Shown: positions 1-6,877 of the stretch, piece by piece | Layout: each line of letters opens with the position of its first letter | Numbering within the stretch: the first letter of the stretch is position 1 | Assembly (NCBI GenBank): GCA_910579435.1 | Contig: CAJTVF010000045.1 | Coordinates: 1 to 19,837 of the forward strand | Origin: an uncultured Oscillibacter sp. | GTDB taxonomy: Bacteria > Bacillota > Clostridia > Oscillospirales > Oscillospiraceae | Length of the DNA stretch: 19,837 nt | Reading direction: 5' to 3' | Notes under the pieces: model-generated | What the model was told of the DNA's origin: nothing | Seen by the model: the letters and a program-made list of their open reading frames with translations, nothing else | Database searches by the model: none | Program-made: the position numbers and the translations under genes

Positions 1-80
1 CTCTCCTGGCTTTCTCCAATCGACTTCCTTGTCCAATTTGTTTGACAAACTTACATTCCCTGCAGAAGATTCCCAGGAAA

Positions 81-135
81 TCCCGCGAAAAACCTCAAGC
101 GCCACGGCGCGCCGCGCCAGATGCTTGAGGCGGGA
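81..135. repeat. GC-rich inverted repeat beyond the rplA terminator
   Basis: CCTCAAGC at 93-100 pairs with GCTTGAGG at 123-130, and TCCCGC at 81-86 could extend the stem by pairing with GCGGGA at 130-135. The interior holds the 8-bp palindrome GGCGCGCC. It lies past the rplA terminator in the direction of transcription and has only a short T run. It may be a back-up terminator or an RNA-processing structure. Nothing else is seen in positions 1-146. Confidence 0.4.
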
Positions 136-146
136 AACGGAAGAGA

Positions 147-176
147 CAAAAAGCGGGGGACTTACGTCCCCCGCTT
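147..176 (-). terminator. Intrinsic terminator of the rplA operon
   Basis: An 11-bp perfect stem (151-161 with 166-176, GC-rich, 4-nt loop) starts just after the rplA stop codon. On the minus strand it runs into a short U tract, the A run at 147-152 on the given strand. It ends the rpmG-secE-nusG-rplK-rplA transcript, so rplJ and rplL are not part of this operon. Confidence 0.85.
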
Positions 177-181
177 GAAAC

Positions 182-874
182 TCAAACGAGCTTCGCGGTA
201 TTCATGCGCACGCCGGGGCCCATAGTGGCGGCGGCGACACAGCTGCGGATATACTGGCCCTTAGCCGCGGCGGGCTTGGCCTTCACAATGGCGCCCATCA
301 AGGTATTGTAGTTCTCCGTCAGCTTCTCGGGGCCGAAGGAGACCTTGCCGATGGGGCAGTGGATGATGTTGGTCTTGTCCAGGCGGTACTCGATCTTACC
401 GGCCTTGACTTCCTGCACGGCCTTGGCCACGTCGGGGGTCACGGTTCCCGCCTTGGGAGAGGGCATCAGGCCCTTGGGGCCCAGCACCTTACCGAGACGG
501 CCCACCACGCCCATCATGTCGGGGCTGGCAACCACCACGTCGAAATCAAACCAGTTTTCCTTCTGGATCTTTTCCACCAGATCCATCTCGCCCACATAGT
601 CCGCGCCGGCGGCCTTGGCGGCCTCGGCCTTATCGCCCTTGGCGAAGACCAGCACCCGGACGGTCTTGCCGGTGCCGTGGGGCAGGACGATGGCGCCGCG
701 GACCTGCTGGTCGGCGTGCCGGGAGTCCACGCCCAGCTTCACATGCAGCTCGACGGTCTCGTCGAACTTGGCGGTAGCGGTCTTGCAGACCAGCGCCAAG
801 CCCTCGGCGGGCTCATACTGGGTGTTCTTGTCGATCTGCTTGGCGCTGTCCTGATATTTTTTGCCTCTAAACAC
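182..874 (-). CDS. rplA: 50S ribosomal protein L1
   Basis: This is L1, which builds the mobile L1 stalk on 23S rRNA near the E site. In many bacteria it also represses its own operon by binding the mRNA. The 230-residue length is typical. Family signatures are visible, including MGVVGRLGKVLGPKGLMP around residues 121-138 and the C-terminal GQYIRS segment. Translation starts at GTG (872-874) behind a strong GAGGAGGAAG Shine-Dalgarno. It is the last gene of the operon and is followed at once by an intrinsic terminator. It lies 209 bases from rplK, an unusually long spacer containing several hairpins. Confidence 0.98.
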   Translation of the reverse strand: MFRGKKYQDSAKQIDKNTQYEPAEGLALVCKTATAKFDETVELHVKLGVDSRHADQQVRGAIVLPHGTGKTVRVLVFAKGDKAEAAKAAGADYVGEMDLVEKIQKENWFDFDVVVASPDMMGVVGRLGKVLGPKGLMPSPKAGTVTPDVAKAVQEVKAGKIEYRLDKTNIIHCPIGKVSFGPEKLTENYNTLMGAIVKAKPAAAKGQYIRSCVAAATMGPGVRMNTAKLV

Positions 875-926
875 TGTTACTTCCTCCTCATAGTGGTTCT
901 TCGGAACGGAATCCTCCCACTGTATG

Positions 927-1076
927 GAGCGGCGATCCGGCCGCTCGTATGATATTACTTCTGAGCGGAAAGCCCGGAAGTAATATTTGCCATGTTTTGC
1001 GGCTGCCGCCGTTTACGGCGGCGAGCAAAATGGCTTAAATCAAGTGTATGATTTCCGAAAGTTTCATTCGGAAATC
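927..1076 (-). promoter_or_regulatory. Structured rplK-rplA spacer with four hairpins
   Basis: Four inverted repeats lie in series between rplK and rplA: GAGCGGC 927-933 with 940-946; ATATTACTTC 952-961 with 977-986; a two-part stem 989-1034, with inner GCCGCCG 1005-1011 paired to 1016-1022 and outer GCCAT..TTTGC paired to GCAAAATGGC; and GATTTCCGAA 1050-1059 with 1067-1076. None has a following U tract on the minus strand, so they do not look like terminators. Being upstream of the L1 start, the array could be an L1-binding or mRNA-processing region. That role is inference. Confidence 0.45.
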
Positions 1077-1083
1077 AGATTGG

Positions 1084-1509
1084 TCAGTCGCCGACGACGA
1101 CGCCCATGGACCGGCAGGTCCCGGCGATCATGCTCATGGCGGACTCCAGGTTGGCGGCGTTCAGGTCCCGCATCTTGATCTCGGCGATCTTCTGGATGCT
1201 GGCCTTGGAGATGGTGGCAACCTTGGTCTTGTTGGGAACGCCGGAGCCGGACTCAATGCTGCACTCCTTTTTGATCAGCACCGCCGCCGGGGGCGTCTTG
1301 GTGATGAAGGAGAAAGAGCGGTCCGCGTACACGGTGATGACAACGGGGATGATCATGCCCGCGTCGTTTTTCGTGCGCTCGTTGAATTCTTTCGTAAAGG
1401 CGGCGATGTTCACGCCGTGCTGGCCCAGAGCGGGGCCGACGGGGGGAGCGGGCGTCGCCTTGCCCGCGGGGATCTGCAGCTTTACATAACCAGTGATCTT
1501 CTGTGCCAT
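1084..1509 (-). CDS. rplK: 50S ribosomal protein L11
   Basis: L11 binds the GTPase-associated region of 23S rRNA and works with L10/L12 in factor-dependent steps. The 141-residue product starting MAQKITGYVK carries the family hallmarks: the N-terminal PAGKATPAPPVGPALGQHGV block and a C-terminal RNA-binding domain ending in AGTCRSMGVVV. The frame is open upstream to 1572, but the ATG at 1507-1509 is preceded by AGGAGGTG at 1517-1524, so this start is chosen. It lies between nusG and rplA in the same operon. The 82-base gap to nusG also contains inverted repeats. Confidence 0.98.
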   Translation of the reverse strand: MAQKITGYVKLQIPAGKATPAPPVGPALGQHGVNIAAFTKEFNERTKNDAGMIIPVVITVYADRSFSFITKTPPAAVLIKKECSIESGSGVPNKTKVATISKASIQKIAEIKMRDLNAANLESAMSMIAGTCRSMGVVVGD

Positions 1510-1591
1510 GGAGCGGCACCTCCTACGATTTAAAATGTGGTTCGGCGGGACGGTTCCTCTCGTCCCTCCCACCTGCGCGCAAACGCGCGGC
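1510..1591 (-). promoter_or_regulatory. Hairpin-containing nusG-rplK spacer, possible leader
   Basis: On the minus strand, the 82 bases between nusG and rplK hold a GCGCG-TTT-GCGCGC hairpin and then GGGACG...CGTCCC with flanking complementary bases. The second stem sits just upstream of the rplK Shine-Dalgarno. In several bacteria the L11-L1 mRNA carries the L1 autoregulatory site before rplK, so this is a candidate, but I cannot identify an L1-site consensus here. Confidence 0.3.
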
Positions 1592-2116
1592 TCAGTTCAA
1601 AACCTCGACCTGATCCAGTTCCAGGTCCACCGGGGTCTCCCGGCCAAACATGGAAACCATGACGCTGACCCGGTTTTTCTCCGGCTCGATCTCCTCCACC
1701 ACGCCGGTGAAGCTGGCCAGCGGGCCGTCCATGATCCGCACGTGGTCGCCCAAATTGTATTTGACGACGATTTCGTGCTTCTCCATGCCCATGGCCAGGA
1801 CCTCCTCCTCCGTCAGGGGGATGGCCTTGTTGGCGGTACCCACAAAGCCGGTGACGCCCCGGACGTTCCGCACCAGGTGCCAGGTCTCATCCGTCATAAT
1901 CATCTTAATCAGCACATAACCGGGGAAGACCTTCCGGGCCACTTCCTTGGAAGCGCCGCTCTCGGTGATCTCCGTGACGTTTTCCATGGGAATCTCGATC
2001 CGCAGGATCATATCCTCCATGTTCCGCCCGGTGACGAACTTCTCGATGCTGGTCTTGACGGCATTCTCATAGCCGGAGTAGGTATGCACGACATACCATT
2101 TCGCGCTGTCTGCCAT
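1592..2116 (-). CDS. nusG: Transcription termination/antitermination factor NusG
   Basis: NusG binds the RNA polymerase clamp, affects pausing and termination, and couples to ribosomes. The 174-residue protein has an N-terminal NGN domain (WYVVHTYSGYENAVK, with the FPGYVLIKM strand and VRNVRGVTGFVG) and a C-terminal KOW domain (GDHVRIMDGPLASFTGVVEEI) ending in DLELDQVEVL. It starts 10 bases after the secE stop, and the GAGGAA just before it overlaps that stop. The secE-nusG-rplK-rplA order is classical and supports the call. Confidence 0.98.
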   Translation of the reverse strand: MADSAKWYVVHTYSGYENAVKTSIEKFVTGRNMEDMILRIEIPMENVTEITESGASKEVARKVFPGYVLIKMIMTDETWHLVRNVRGVTGFVGTANKAIPLTEEEVLAMGMEKHEIVVKYNLGDHVRIMDGPLASFTGVVEEIEPEKNRVSVMVSMFGRETPVDLELDQVEVLN

Positions 2117-2126
2117 CCCGCGTTCC

Positions 2127-2336
2127 TCAGGCGCCGAACGCGCTCAGAATCATCTGGACCAGAGAGACGGACACAAAGTCGAACACCCAGATGAACGCGC
2201 CGATGATGGCGGAGCACAGCAGGACCGTGCCCGTGTTCTTAATCACCGTCTGCTTGTTGGGCCAAACGACCTTTTTCAGCTCGCTTTTCATTTCGCGGAA
2301 CCAAAGGCCGCGATCCTTTTTCTTCGCTTCTGCCAT
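2127..2336 (-). CDS. secE: Preprotein translocase subunit SecE
   Basis: A small essential subunit of the SecYEG channel. The 69-residue product is the short single-membrane-helix form usual in Gram-positive bacteria. It has a charged amphipathic start (WFREMKSELKKVVWPNKQ, around residues 12-29) with the conserved K-V-x-W-P motif, then one transmembrane helix over roughly residues 36-60. It is tightly linked to nusG and sits 24 bases after rpmG. The ribosome-binding site (AAAGGG) is weaker than those of its neighbours. Confidence 0.96.
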   Translation of the reverse strand: MAEAKKKDRGLWFREMKSELKKVVWPNKQTVIKNTGTVLLCSAIIGAFIWVFDFVSVSLVQMILSAFGA

Positions 2337-2360
2337 TGTTCAAATACGCCCTTTCTTCAA

Positions 2361-2510
2361 TTACTTCGTCTCGCTGTGGAGCGTGTGCTTCCGGCAGAAA
2401 CGGCAATACTTGTTCAGCTCCAGCTTGTCCGGAGTATTCTTCTTGTTCTTCATGGTATTGTAGTTTCTCTGCTTGCACTCGTTGCATCTCAGGGTCACTT
2501 TGACTCGCAT
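2361..2510 (-). CDS. rpmG: 50S ribosomal protein L33
   Basis: A 49-residue protein starting MRVKVTLRCNECK and ending with the L33 pattern KYCRFCRKHTLH. It has two CxxC pairs (C9/C12 and C36/C39), so it is the zinc-binding (C+) form. It sits on the large subunit near the E site. The start at 2508-2510 is fixed by AAGGAGGTG at 2519-2527, eight bases upstream. It is the first gene of the secE-nusG-rplK-rplA operon, a common Firmicute arrangement. Confidence 0.96.
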   Translation of the reverse strand: MRVKVTLRCNECKQRNYNTMKNKKNTPDKLELNKYCRFCRKHTLHSETK

Positions 2511-2638
2511 TGTTTCGGCACCTCCTTATATTCGCCTTCCTCCGGGGAAGGCCGTCTGCCTCCCTGCCGGGACCTGCCCGCCGCGGCTTGAAAAGCGAAA
2601 AGCGCGCAACAAAAAAGCCCCGCTCACAGGTAACATCG

Positions 2639-2667
2639 AGTATAGCACACGTTTCCGTAAGGGTCAA
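2639..2667 (-). promoter_or_regulatory. Sigma-A promoter of rpmG-secE-nusG-rplK-rplA
   Basis: Read on the minus strand, TTGACC (2662-2667) is followed by a 17-base spacer and TATACT (2639-2644), close to consensus. Transcription would start near 2632, giving a leader of about 120 bases before rpmG. That leader holds a 7-bp hairpin (2534-2540 with 2546-2552) and no recognised riboswitch. The 324-base gap 2511-2834 is explained by this leader, this promoter and the divergent rpmB promoter. No gene is seen in it. Confidence 0.85.
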
Positions 2668-2748
2668 CACTTTTTTGCAAAATTATTCCTCAGGAAACCC
2701 GCATATTGGAAAGGCGGAAAAAAACTTCGGTTTTTTTGAAAATTCTTC

Positions 2749-2777
2749 TTGCATTTTTCGATGGATTCTGTTATGAT
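2749..2777 (+). promoter_or_regulatory. Promoter of rpmB
   Basis: TTGCAT (2749-2754), a 17-base spacer and TATGAT (2772-2777) lie upstream of rpmB in AT-rich sequence. The predicted start near 2784 leaves a leader of about 50 bases. Confidence 0.7.
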
Positions 2778-2834
2778 ACCACTTGTGCTTGTGGAAGCAC
2801 GCACATATTATGCGACAGCAGGGAGGTGCAATGG

Positions 2835-3023
2835 ATGGCTAAGTGCGAGTATTGCGGCAAAGGCGTGACCTTTGGTATTCAGGTCTCTCACTCTCACCGG
2901 CGTTCCAACCGTCCCTGGAAGCCCAACGTGAAACGTGTCAAGGCGATCGTGGACGGTTCCCCCCGCCACGTGTATGTCTGCACCCGGTGCATGCGCTCCG
3001 GCAAGGTTACCAGAGCGGTCTAA
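2835..3023 (+). CDS. rpmB: 50S ribosomal protein L28
   Basis: A 62-residue protein starting MAKCEYCGKGVTFG and continuing with SHSHRRSNRPWKPN, the signature of L28, a small protein of the large subunit. Two CxxC pairs (CEYC near the start and CTRC near the end) indicate the zinc-binding form. An overlapping ATG lies at 2831 in another frame. The ATG at 2835 is chosen because GGGAGGTG at 2821-2828 is well spaced and the product begins with the family MAK. It is monocistronic, divergent from rpmG, and followed by a strong terminator. Confidence 0.97.
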   Translation: MAKCEYCGKGVTFGIQVSHSHRRSNRPWKPNVKRVKAIVDGSPRHVYVCTRCMRSGKVTRAV

Positions 3024-3037
3024 TGAGAACCAGGGAA

Positions 3038-3067
3038 ACTCCCGGACATATGTCCGGGAGTTTTTTT
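3038..3067 (+). terminator. Intrinsic terminator of rpmB
   Basis: A near-perfect palindrome (3038-3061) with the ACTCCCGGACA arm is followed by seven T residues, 15 bases after the rpmB stop. Confidence 0.93.
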
Positions 3068-3194
3068 GTCCAGCAGGGACCTGCGTGTCCGTCCTCTTCC
3101 CCAGCCCTTGCGGAGACTGAGGCAGGCACACCGGTCTGTCCCTGCAAAATAAAATCTCCGTATGGGACATTTTTAGAACCGGGCCTTCCCCGCC

Positions 3195-3815
3195 CTATGC
3201 ACGCTGAAAATCCACCCGCAGCAAGCTCTTCCCGTTAGGAAGCCCGCGTGCCAGCCGCTTGACGGTGCGACAGCCTGCGGCAAGCACCGCCTTCTCCAGC
3301 CCCTCCCCGTCCAAATCGTGGTGAACCGGTTCCAATCCGTCGAACACATGCAGATAGGGAGAATCCGATACCCAGCCGTCCTCCGTGTTGATTTGAATGA
3401 CGCACGAGACATACTCCGGCCTGACATGCCGGATCACCTTCTGAAAGCATCCATAGCCTATATACTCCACAAGCAGGTCCGCAATCACCAGGTCCGCTTC
3501 CGGCAGGCGGCAGGGTTCCTCTGTCAAATCGGCGCGCAGGCACTCCAGCGCGCCTTTCAAATGCGGATATCTCTCCGCGGCCGCCTCCAGGTAAGCGGCG
3601 TTGACGTCGACCCCGTATACCTTTTCAAATTGGCCTCTTCGGATATGCTCCAGGCCGTTCCCGCCCGCAATTCCCAGGATCATGACCCTGGAGACCGGGT
3701 AATCCCCGAACTGGCCCTTCATCATTTCATTCAGACCCTGAAGCTGCAGAACGGAGCCCAGCTTCATGTGATTTTCATAATCCTCCAGCGGGATTGCTTC
3801 CCATGGATGCTTCAT
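3195..3815 (-). CDS. Class I SAM-dependent methyltransferase, substrate unknown
   Basis: A 206-residue protein with a Rossmann-type SAM-binding fold. Motif I is visible as VMILGIAGGNGLEHI (about residues 44-58), with an acidic strand end at YGVD (D70), a motif III-like LRADL (93-97) and a hydrophobic ADLVIADLLVEYIG strand (107-120). The frame is open to 3884, but the ATG at 3815 is preceded by GGAGGG. The upstream extension would cross a terminator hairpin, so the shorter form is preferred. It is downstream of tgt in the same orientation but separated by that hairpin. The substrate cannot be told from sequence. Confidence 0.8.
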   Translation of the reverse strand: MKHPWEAIPLEDYENHMKLGSVLQLQGLNEMMKGQFGDYPVSRVMILGIAGGNGLEHIRRGQFEKVYGVDVNAAYLEAAAERYPHLKGALECLRADLTEEPCRLPEADLVIADLLVEYIGYGCFQKVIRHVRPEYVSCVIQINTEDGWVSDSPYLHVFDGLEPVHHDLDGEGLEKAVLAAGCRTVKRLARGLPNGKSLLRVDFQRA

Positions 3816-3834
3816 CCGTCTTCCCTCCTGCCGA

Positions 3835-3861
3835 AAGCTCCCGGACCAGGTCCGGGAGCTT
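3835..3861 (-). terminator. Hairpin between tgt and the methyltransferase
   Basis: A 12-bp perfect stem (3835-3846 with 3850-3861) with a 3-nt loop. On the minus strand it is followed by only TTTC, so termination may be partial. It lies just downstream of tgt and a few bases before the methyltransferase Shine-Dalgarno. Its core CTCCCGGAC arm is shared with the rpmB terminator. Confidence 0.6.
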
Positions 3862-3889
3862 GTTCTTTTCAATAGGCCAATCAAAAACC

Positions 3890-5023
3890 TCAGACCCGCT
3901 CCGCCAGTTTCTCGCTGTACTCCGCCCGGAATTCTCCAAAGCGCCCCTCGTCCAGGGCCTCCCGGATTTTTGCGGTCAGCTCATTATAAAAGTAGAGGTT
4001 GTGCAGCACCGCCAGCCGAAGGGCCAGGGTCTCCTCCGCCTTGAAGAGGTGCCGGAGGTAAGCCCGGGAGAACCGCCGGCAGACGGGGCAGCCGCAGCTC
4101 TCGCTGATGGGATGGCTGTCCATGGCGTACTTGGCGTTCAGGATGTTGACGGTCCCCTCCCAGGTGAAGAGCTTCCCGTGCCGCCCGTTCCGGGAGGGCA
4201 TCACGCAGTCGAAGAAGTCCACTCCCCGGGCCACGCCCTCGATGATGTTGCTGGGGGTGCCCACCCCCATGAGATAGCGGGGCTTGTCCTGGGGCATGTG
4301 GGGTTCCACCGCGTCGATGATGTCGTACATCACCTGGGTGGGCTCCCCCACCGCCAGCCCGCCGATGGCGTAGCCGTCGCAGTCCAGCCTGGCGATCTCG
4401 TCCATATGCCAAACCCGGAGGTCCGCAAAGGTAGCCCCCTGGTTGATGCCGAAGAGGAGCTGCCCGGGGTTGATGGTCCCCGGAAGGGCGTTCAGCCGGT
4501 CGTGCTCCCGCTTGCAGCGCTCCAGCCAGCGGAGGGTCCGCTCACAGGAGGCCTTGGCGTATTCATACGCCGCCGGGTTCTCCACGCACTCGTCAAAGGC
4601 CATCGCCACGTCGCTGCCCAGGTTAGACTGGATGCGCATGGACTCCTCCGGCCCCATAAAGATCTTCCGCCCGTCGATATGGGAGGAGAAATAGACCCCC
4701 TCCTCCTTGATCCGCCGGAGGGGGGCCAGGGAGAAAACCTGGAAGCCGCCGGAATCCGTCAGGATGGGGCCGTCCCAGTTCATGAATGTATGAAGCCCCC
4801 CCATCTGCCGGATCAGCTCGTCGCCGGGCCGGAGGTGGAGGTGATAGGTGTTGCTCAGCTCAATCTGGCAGCGGACCTCCCGGAGGTCGAAGGCGTCCAC
4901 GCCGCCCTTGATGGCGGCCTGGGTGCCCACGTTCATGAACACCGGCGTCTGGACCACGCCGCCGTGGGCGCAGGAAAACTGGCCGCGCCGGGCGCGGCCC
5001 TCGGTTTTTAACAGCTTGAACAT
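3890..5023 (-). CDS. tgt: tRNA-guanine transglycosylase
   Basis: This enzyme swaps guanine 34 of GUN-anticodon tRNAs for a queuine precursor (preQ1 in most bacteria). The 377-residue length is typical. The active-site blocks are intact: TDSGGFQVFSL with Asp90, and FDCVMPSRNGRHG with the nucleophile Asp272. The zinc ligands are C310, C312, C315 and H341 (CGCPVC...HNLYFY). It is co-directional with queA upstream, the next step in queuosine synthesis, with two short genes between. The start ATG lies 15 bases after the preceding stop. Confidence 0.97.
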   Translation of the reverse strand: MFKLLKTEGRARRGQFSCAHGGVVQTPVFMNVGTQAAIKGGVDAFDLREVRCQIELSNTYHLHLRPGDELIRQMGGLHTFMNWDGPILTDSGGFQVFSLAPLRRIKEEGVYFSSHIDGRKIFMGPEESMRIQSNLGSDVAMAFDECVENPAAYEYAKASCERTLRWLERCKREHDRLNALPGTINPGQLLFGINQGATFADLRVWHMDEIARLDCDGYAIGGLAVGEPTQVMYDIIDAVEPHMPQDKPRYLMGVGTPSNIIEGVARGVDFFDCVMPSRNGRHGKLFTWEGTVNILNAKYAMDSHPISESCGCPVCRRFSRAYLRHLFKAEETLALRLAVLHNLYFYNELTAKIREALDEGRFGEFRAEYSEKLAERV

Positions 5024-5038
5024 CCGTCTCTCCTATTT

Positions 5039-5290
5039 TTATAAACTGTCGAAAAAGGCCCTCAACTCCGCCTTTTTCTCCTCAGGGACCGCCTTTTTGG
5101 GAACGCCCAGCTCCGCCCCGGCCAGGGCCGTGAGCTGGTGAAAGCAGGCCGTGGGGTCCACCTGGGCCCGGATGCGGAGGAACGCCTCCCGCGCTCCCAC
5201 CGCCCGGAAGTCCTCCGGGGTCTCCAGTCCCACGCGGCGGAGGTTCTCCGCCAGCTTGGGACCCACGTTGGGAAGCCCGGTCAGGGTCAT
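5039..5290 (-). CDS. TfoX C-terminal domain-like small protein
   Basis: An 83-residue protein beginning MTLTGLPNVGPKLAENLRRV, a helix-hairpin-helix-like opening, followed by GLETPEDFRAVGAREAFLRIRAQ and the CFHQLTALAGA segment. This matches the C-terminal domain of TfoX/Sxy, here free-standing without the N-terminal half. TfoX regulates competence in gammaproteobacteria; the role of single-domain versions in Firmicutes is unclear. Its ATG overlaps the stop of the upstream gene by 4 bases (ATGA), indicating translational coupling. Family call good, function unknown. Confidence 0.8.
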   Translation of the reverse strand: MTLTGLPNVGPKLAENLRRVGLETPEDFRAVGAREAFLRIRAQVDPTACFHQLTALAGAELGVPKKAVPEEKKAELRAFFDSL

Positions 5291-5826
5291 GGCGTTTCCC
5301 TCCTCTGATAGCGCAATTCCACAATTTCCCCAATGCTTCTACAGCTCTTCAAGGTCAGATTCGTCTTCGGGAAATCCGCCGGAAACAGCGGAATCCCCTC
5401 GCCAAGAACTGTGGGCTGTACATAGATCTCATACTCATCGATGAGATTTTCCCGCAGGAAGCCGCGGATAACCTGCCCCCCGCCCATCAGCCAGATCTTC
5501 CCCGGATGCTCCCTCCAAACGGCGTCCAGCAGCCGCCTCGGAGGCAGCTGCGTAAAGCAGGCGTCGGGGTTCTCCGGCTCCTGCCGTCGGGTATACACAT
5601 AGCACGGCATTCCGGGGTAGGGCCAGCAGCTGGGGGAAAGCTCATCTCTTATCTGCCGGTATGTGGCTCCGCCCATAATAATCGCCTGAACAGAGGCGTA
5701 AAACGCCTCATAGTCCAAGTCCGGCTCAGGGGACGGCGTGTCGTAGAGAAAATCAATGCCGCCGTCTTTTCCGGCAATATAGCCGTCCAGGGACATGGCG
5801 ATGTATAAAATCAGCTTGTTTTCCAC
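5287..5826 (-). CDS. Dihydrofolate reductase/RibD C-terminal family protein
   Basis: A 179-residue protein of the DHFR/RibD reductase fold. It has LILYIAMSLDGYIAGKDGGIDFL near the start, IIMGGATYRQI in the middle, KIWLMGGGQVIRGFL (nucleotide-binding loop) and DEYEIYVQPTVLGEGIPLF, as in the YyaP/YwjB-type reductases of unknown substrate. The frame opens at 5868, inside queA. The GTG at 5824-5826 with upstream AAAAGGGG fits better, removes that overlap and begins at the expected VENKLIL. It lies between queA and the TfoX-like gene, so a folate- or pterin-related link to queuosine is possible but unproven. Confidence 0.8.
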   Translation of the reverse strand: MENKLILYIAMSLDGYIAGKDGGIDFLYDTPSPEPDLDYEAFYASVQAIIMGGATYRQIRDELSPSCWPYPGMPCYVYTRRQEPENPDACFTQLPPRRLLDAVWREHPGKIWLMGGGQVIRGFLRENLIDEYEIYVQPTVLGEGIPLFPADFPKTNLTLKSCRSIGEIVELRYQRRETP

Positions 5827-5842
5827 TCCGCCACCCCTTTTT

Positions 5843-6868
5843 TTACGAGATGAACATGGCGTCGCCAAAGGAGAAGAAACGATAGCGCTCCTTCACGGCC
5901 TCCCGGTAGGCGGCCAGCACCGCCTCCCGCCCCGCGAAGGCGGACACCAGCATGATCAGCGTGCTCTCCGGCAAATGGAAATTCGTCACCAGGCCGTCCA
6001 TGACCTTGAACCGGCAGCCGGGATAGAGATAAATATTCGTCCAGCCGGACCGGGACTCCATGCGCCCGTCCTCGCCCGCCCAGCTCTCCAGCGTCCGGCA
6101 GGAAGTGGTCCCCACGCAGATGACCCGCCCGCCGTCCGCCTTGGTGCGGTTGACGAGCTCCGCCGTCTCCTCCGGGACGGTGCAGAACTCACTGTGCATG
6201 GCGTGGTCCTCGACGGCCTCCTCCTTCACCGGGCGGAAGGTCCCAAGGCCCACGTGCAGGGTCACATAGCCCAAGCTCACGCCCCGGACCTTGATTTCCT
6301 CCAGCAGCTCCGGCGTGAAGTGGAGCCCCGCCGTGGGGGCGGCGGCGCTGCCCGGCACCTTGGAATAGACGGTCTGATACCGCTCCTGGTCCTGGAGCTC
6401 CTCCTTGATGTAGGGGGGCAGGGGCATTTTCCCAAGGCGCTCCAGCACCTCCAGGAAAATCCCCTCGTACTCGAAGCGGATCAAACGGTTTCCGTCCGCC
6501 TCCTCCCGGACCACCTCGGCGGCCAGGGACCCGTCGCCAAAGTTCATCCGGGCCCCGGCCCGCAGCTTCCGCCCCGGGCGGACCAGGCACTCCCAGACAT
6601 GTTCGCCCTTGTCAGCCAGCAGCAGCACCTCGCAGGCCCCGCCTCCCGGCAGCCTCCGGCCCAGAAGCCGGGCGGGCAGGACCCGGGAGTCGTTCATAAT
6701 CAGGCAGTCCCCGGGGCGCAGCAGGGACGGCAGGTCATAGAAATGCCGGTGCCCGGTCTCCCCCGTCCGGCGGTCCAGGGTCATCAGCCGGGAGCCGTCC
6801 CGCTTCTCCATGGGGGTCTGGGCGATGAGCTCCTGTGGGAGGTCATAGTAAAAATCGCTTGTCTTCAT
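5843..6868 (-). CDS. queA: SAM:tRNA ribosyltransferase-isomerase QueA
   Basis: QueA moves the ribosyl group of S-adenosylmethionine onto preQ1-modified tRNA to give epoxyqueuosine. The 341-residue length is typical. Diagnostic blocks are intact: FYYDLPQELIAQTP at the start, DCLIMNDSRVLPARL, PLPPYI, and SAAAPTAGLHFTPELL, then HVGLGTFRPV and the C-terminal GLVTNFHLPESTLIMLVSA. The gene begins 9 bases after the spoIID stop. With tgt downstream this forms the core of a queuosine operon. Confidence 0.97.
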   Translation of the reverse strand: MKTSDFYYDLPQELIAQTPMEKRDGSRLMTLDRRTGETGHRHFYDLPSLLRPGDCLIMNDSRVLPARLLGRRLPGGGACEVLLLADKGEHVWECLVRPGRKLRAGARMNFGDGSLAAEVVREEADGNRLIRFEYEGIFLEVLERLGKMPLPPYIKEELQDQERYQTVYSKVPGSAAAPTAGLHFTPELLEEIKVRGVSLGYVTLHVGLGTFRPVKEEAVEDHAMHSEFCTVPEETAELVNRTKADGGRVICVGTTSCRTLESWAGEDGRMESRSGWTNIYLYPGCRFKVMDGLVTNFHLPESTLIMLVSAFAGREAVLAAYREAVKERYRFFSFGDAMFIS

Positions 6869-6877
6869 GGCATATCC

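Noticed and set aside
1..80. A possible promoter at the left edge (TTGACA at about 42-47)
   Set aside because: No -10 match at usual spacing and no gene visible inside the window.
2239..2670. A 143-aa minus-strand frame across rpmG and secE
   Set aside because: It runs through two clear genes in another frame, and the promoter lies inside it.
3038..3861. The shared CTCCCGGAC/GTCCGGGAG stems of two terminators as a dispersed repeat
   Set aside because: Only the stem core matches; the flanks and loops differ, so chance or similar terminator composition is enough.
3794..5011. A 405-aa plus-strand open frame opposite tgt
   Set aside because: tgt on the minus strand has all catalytic and zinc residues; the opposite frame has none and biased composition.
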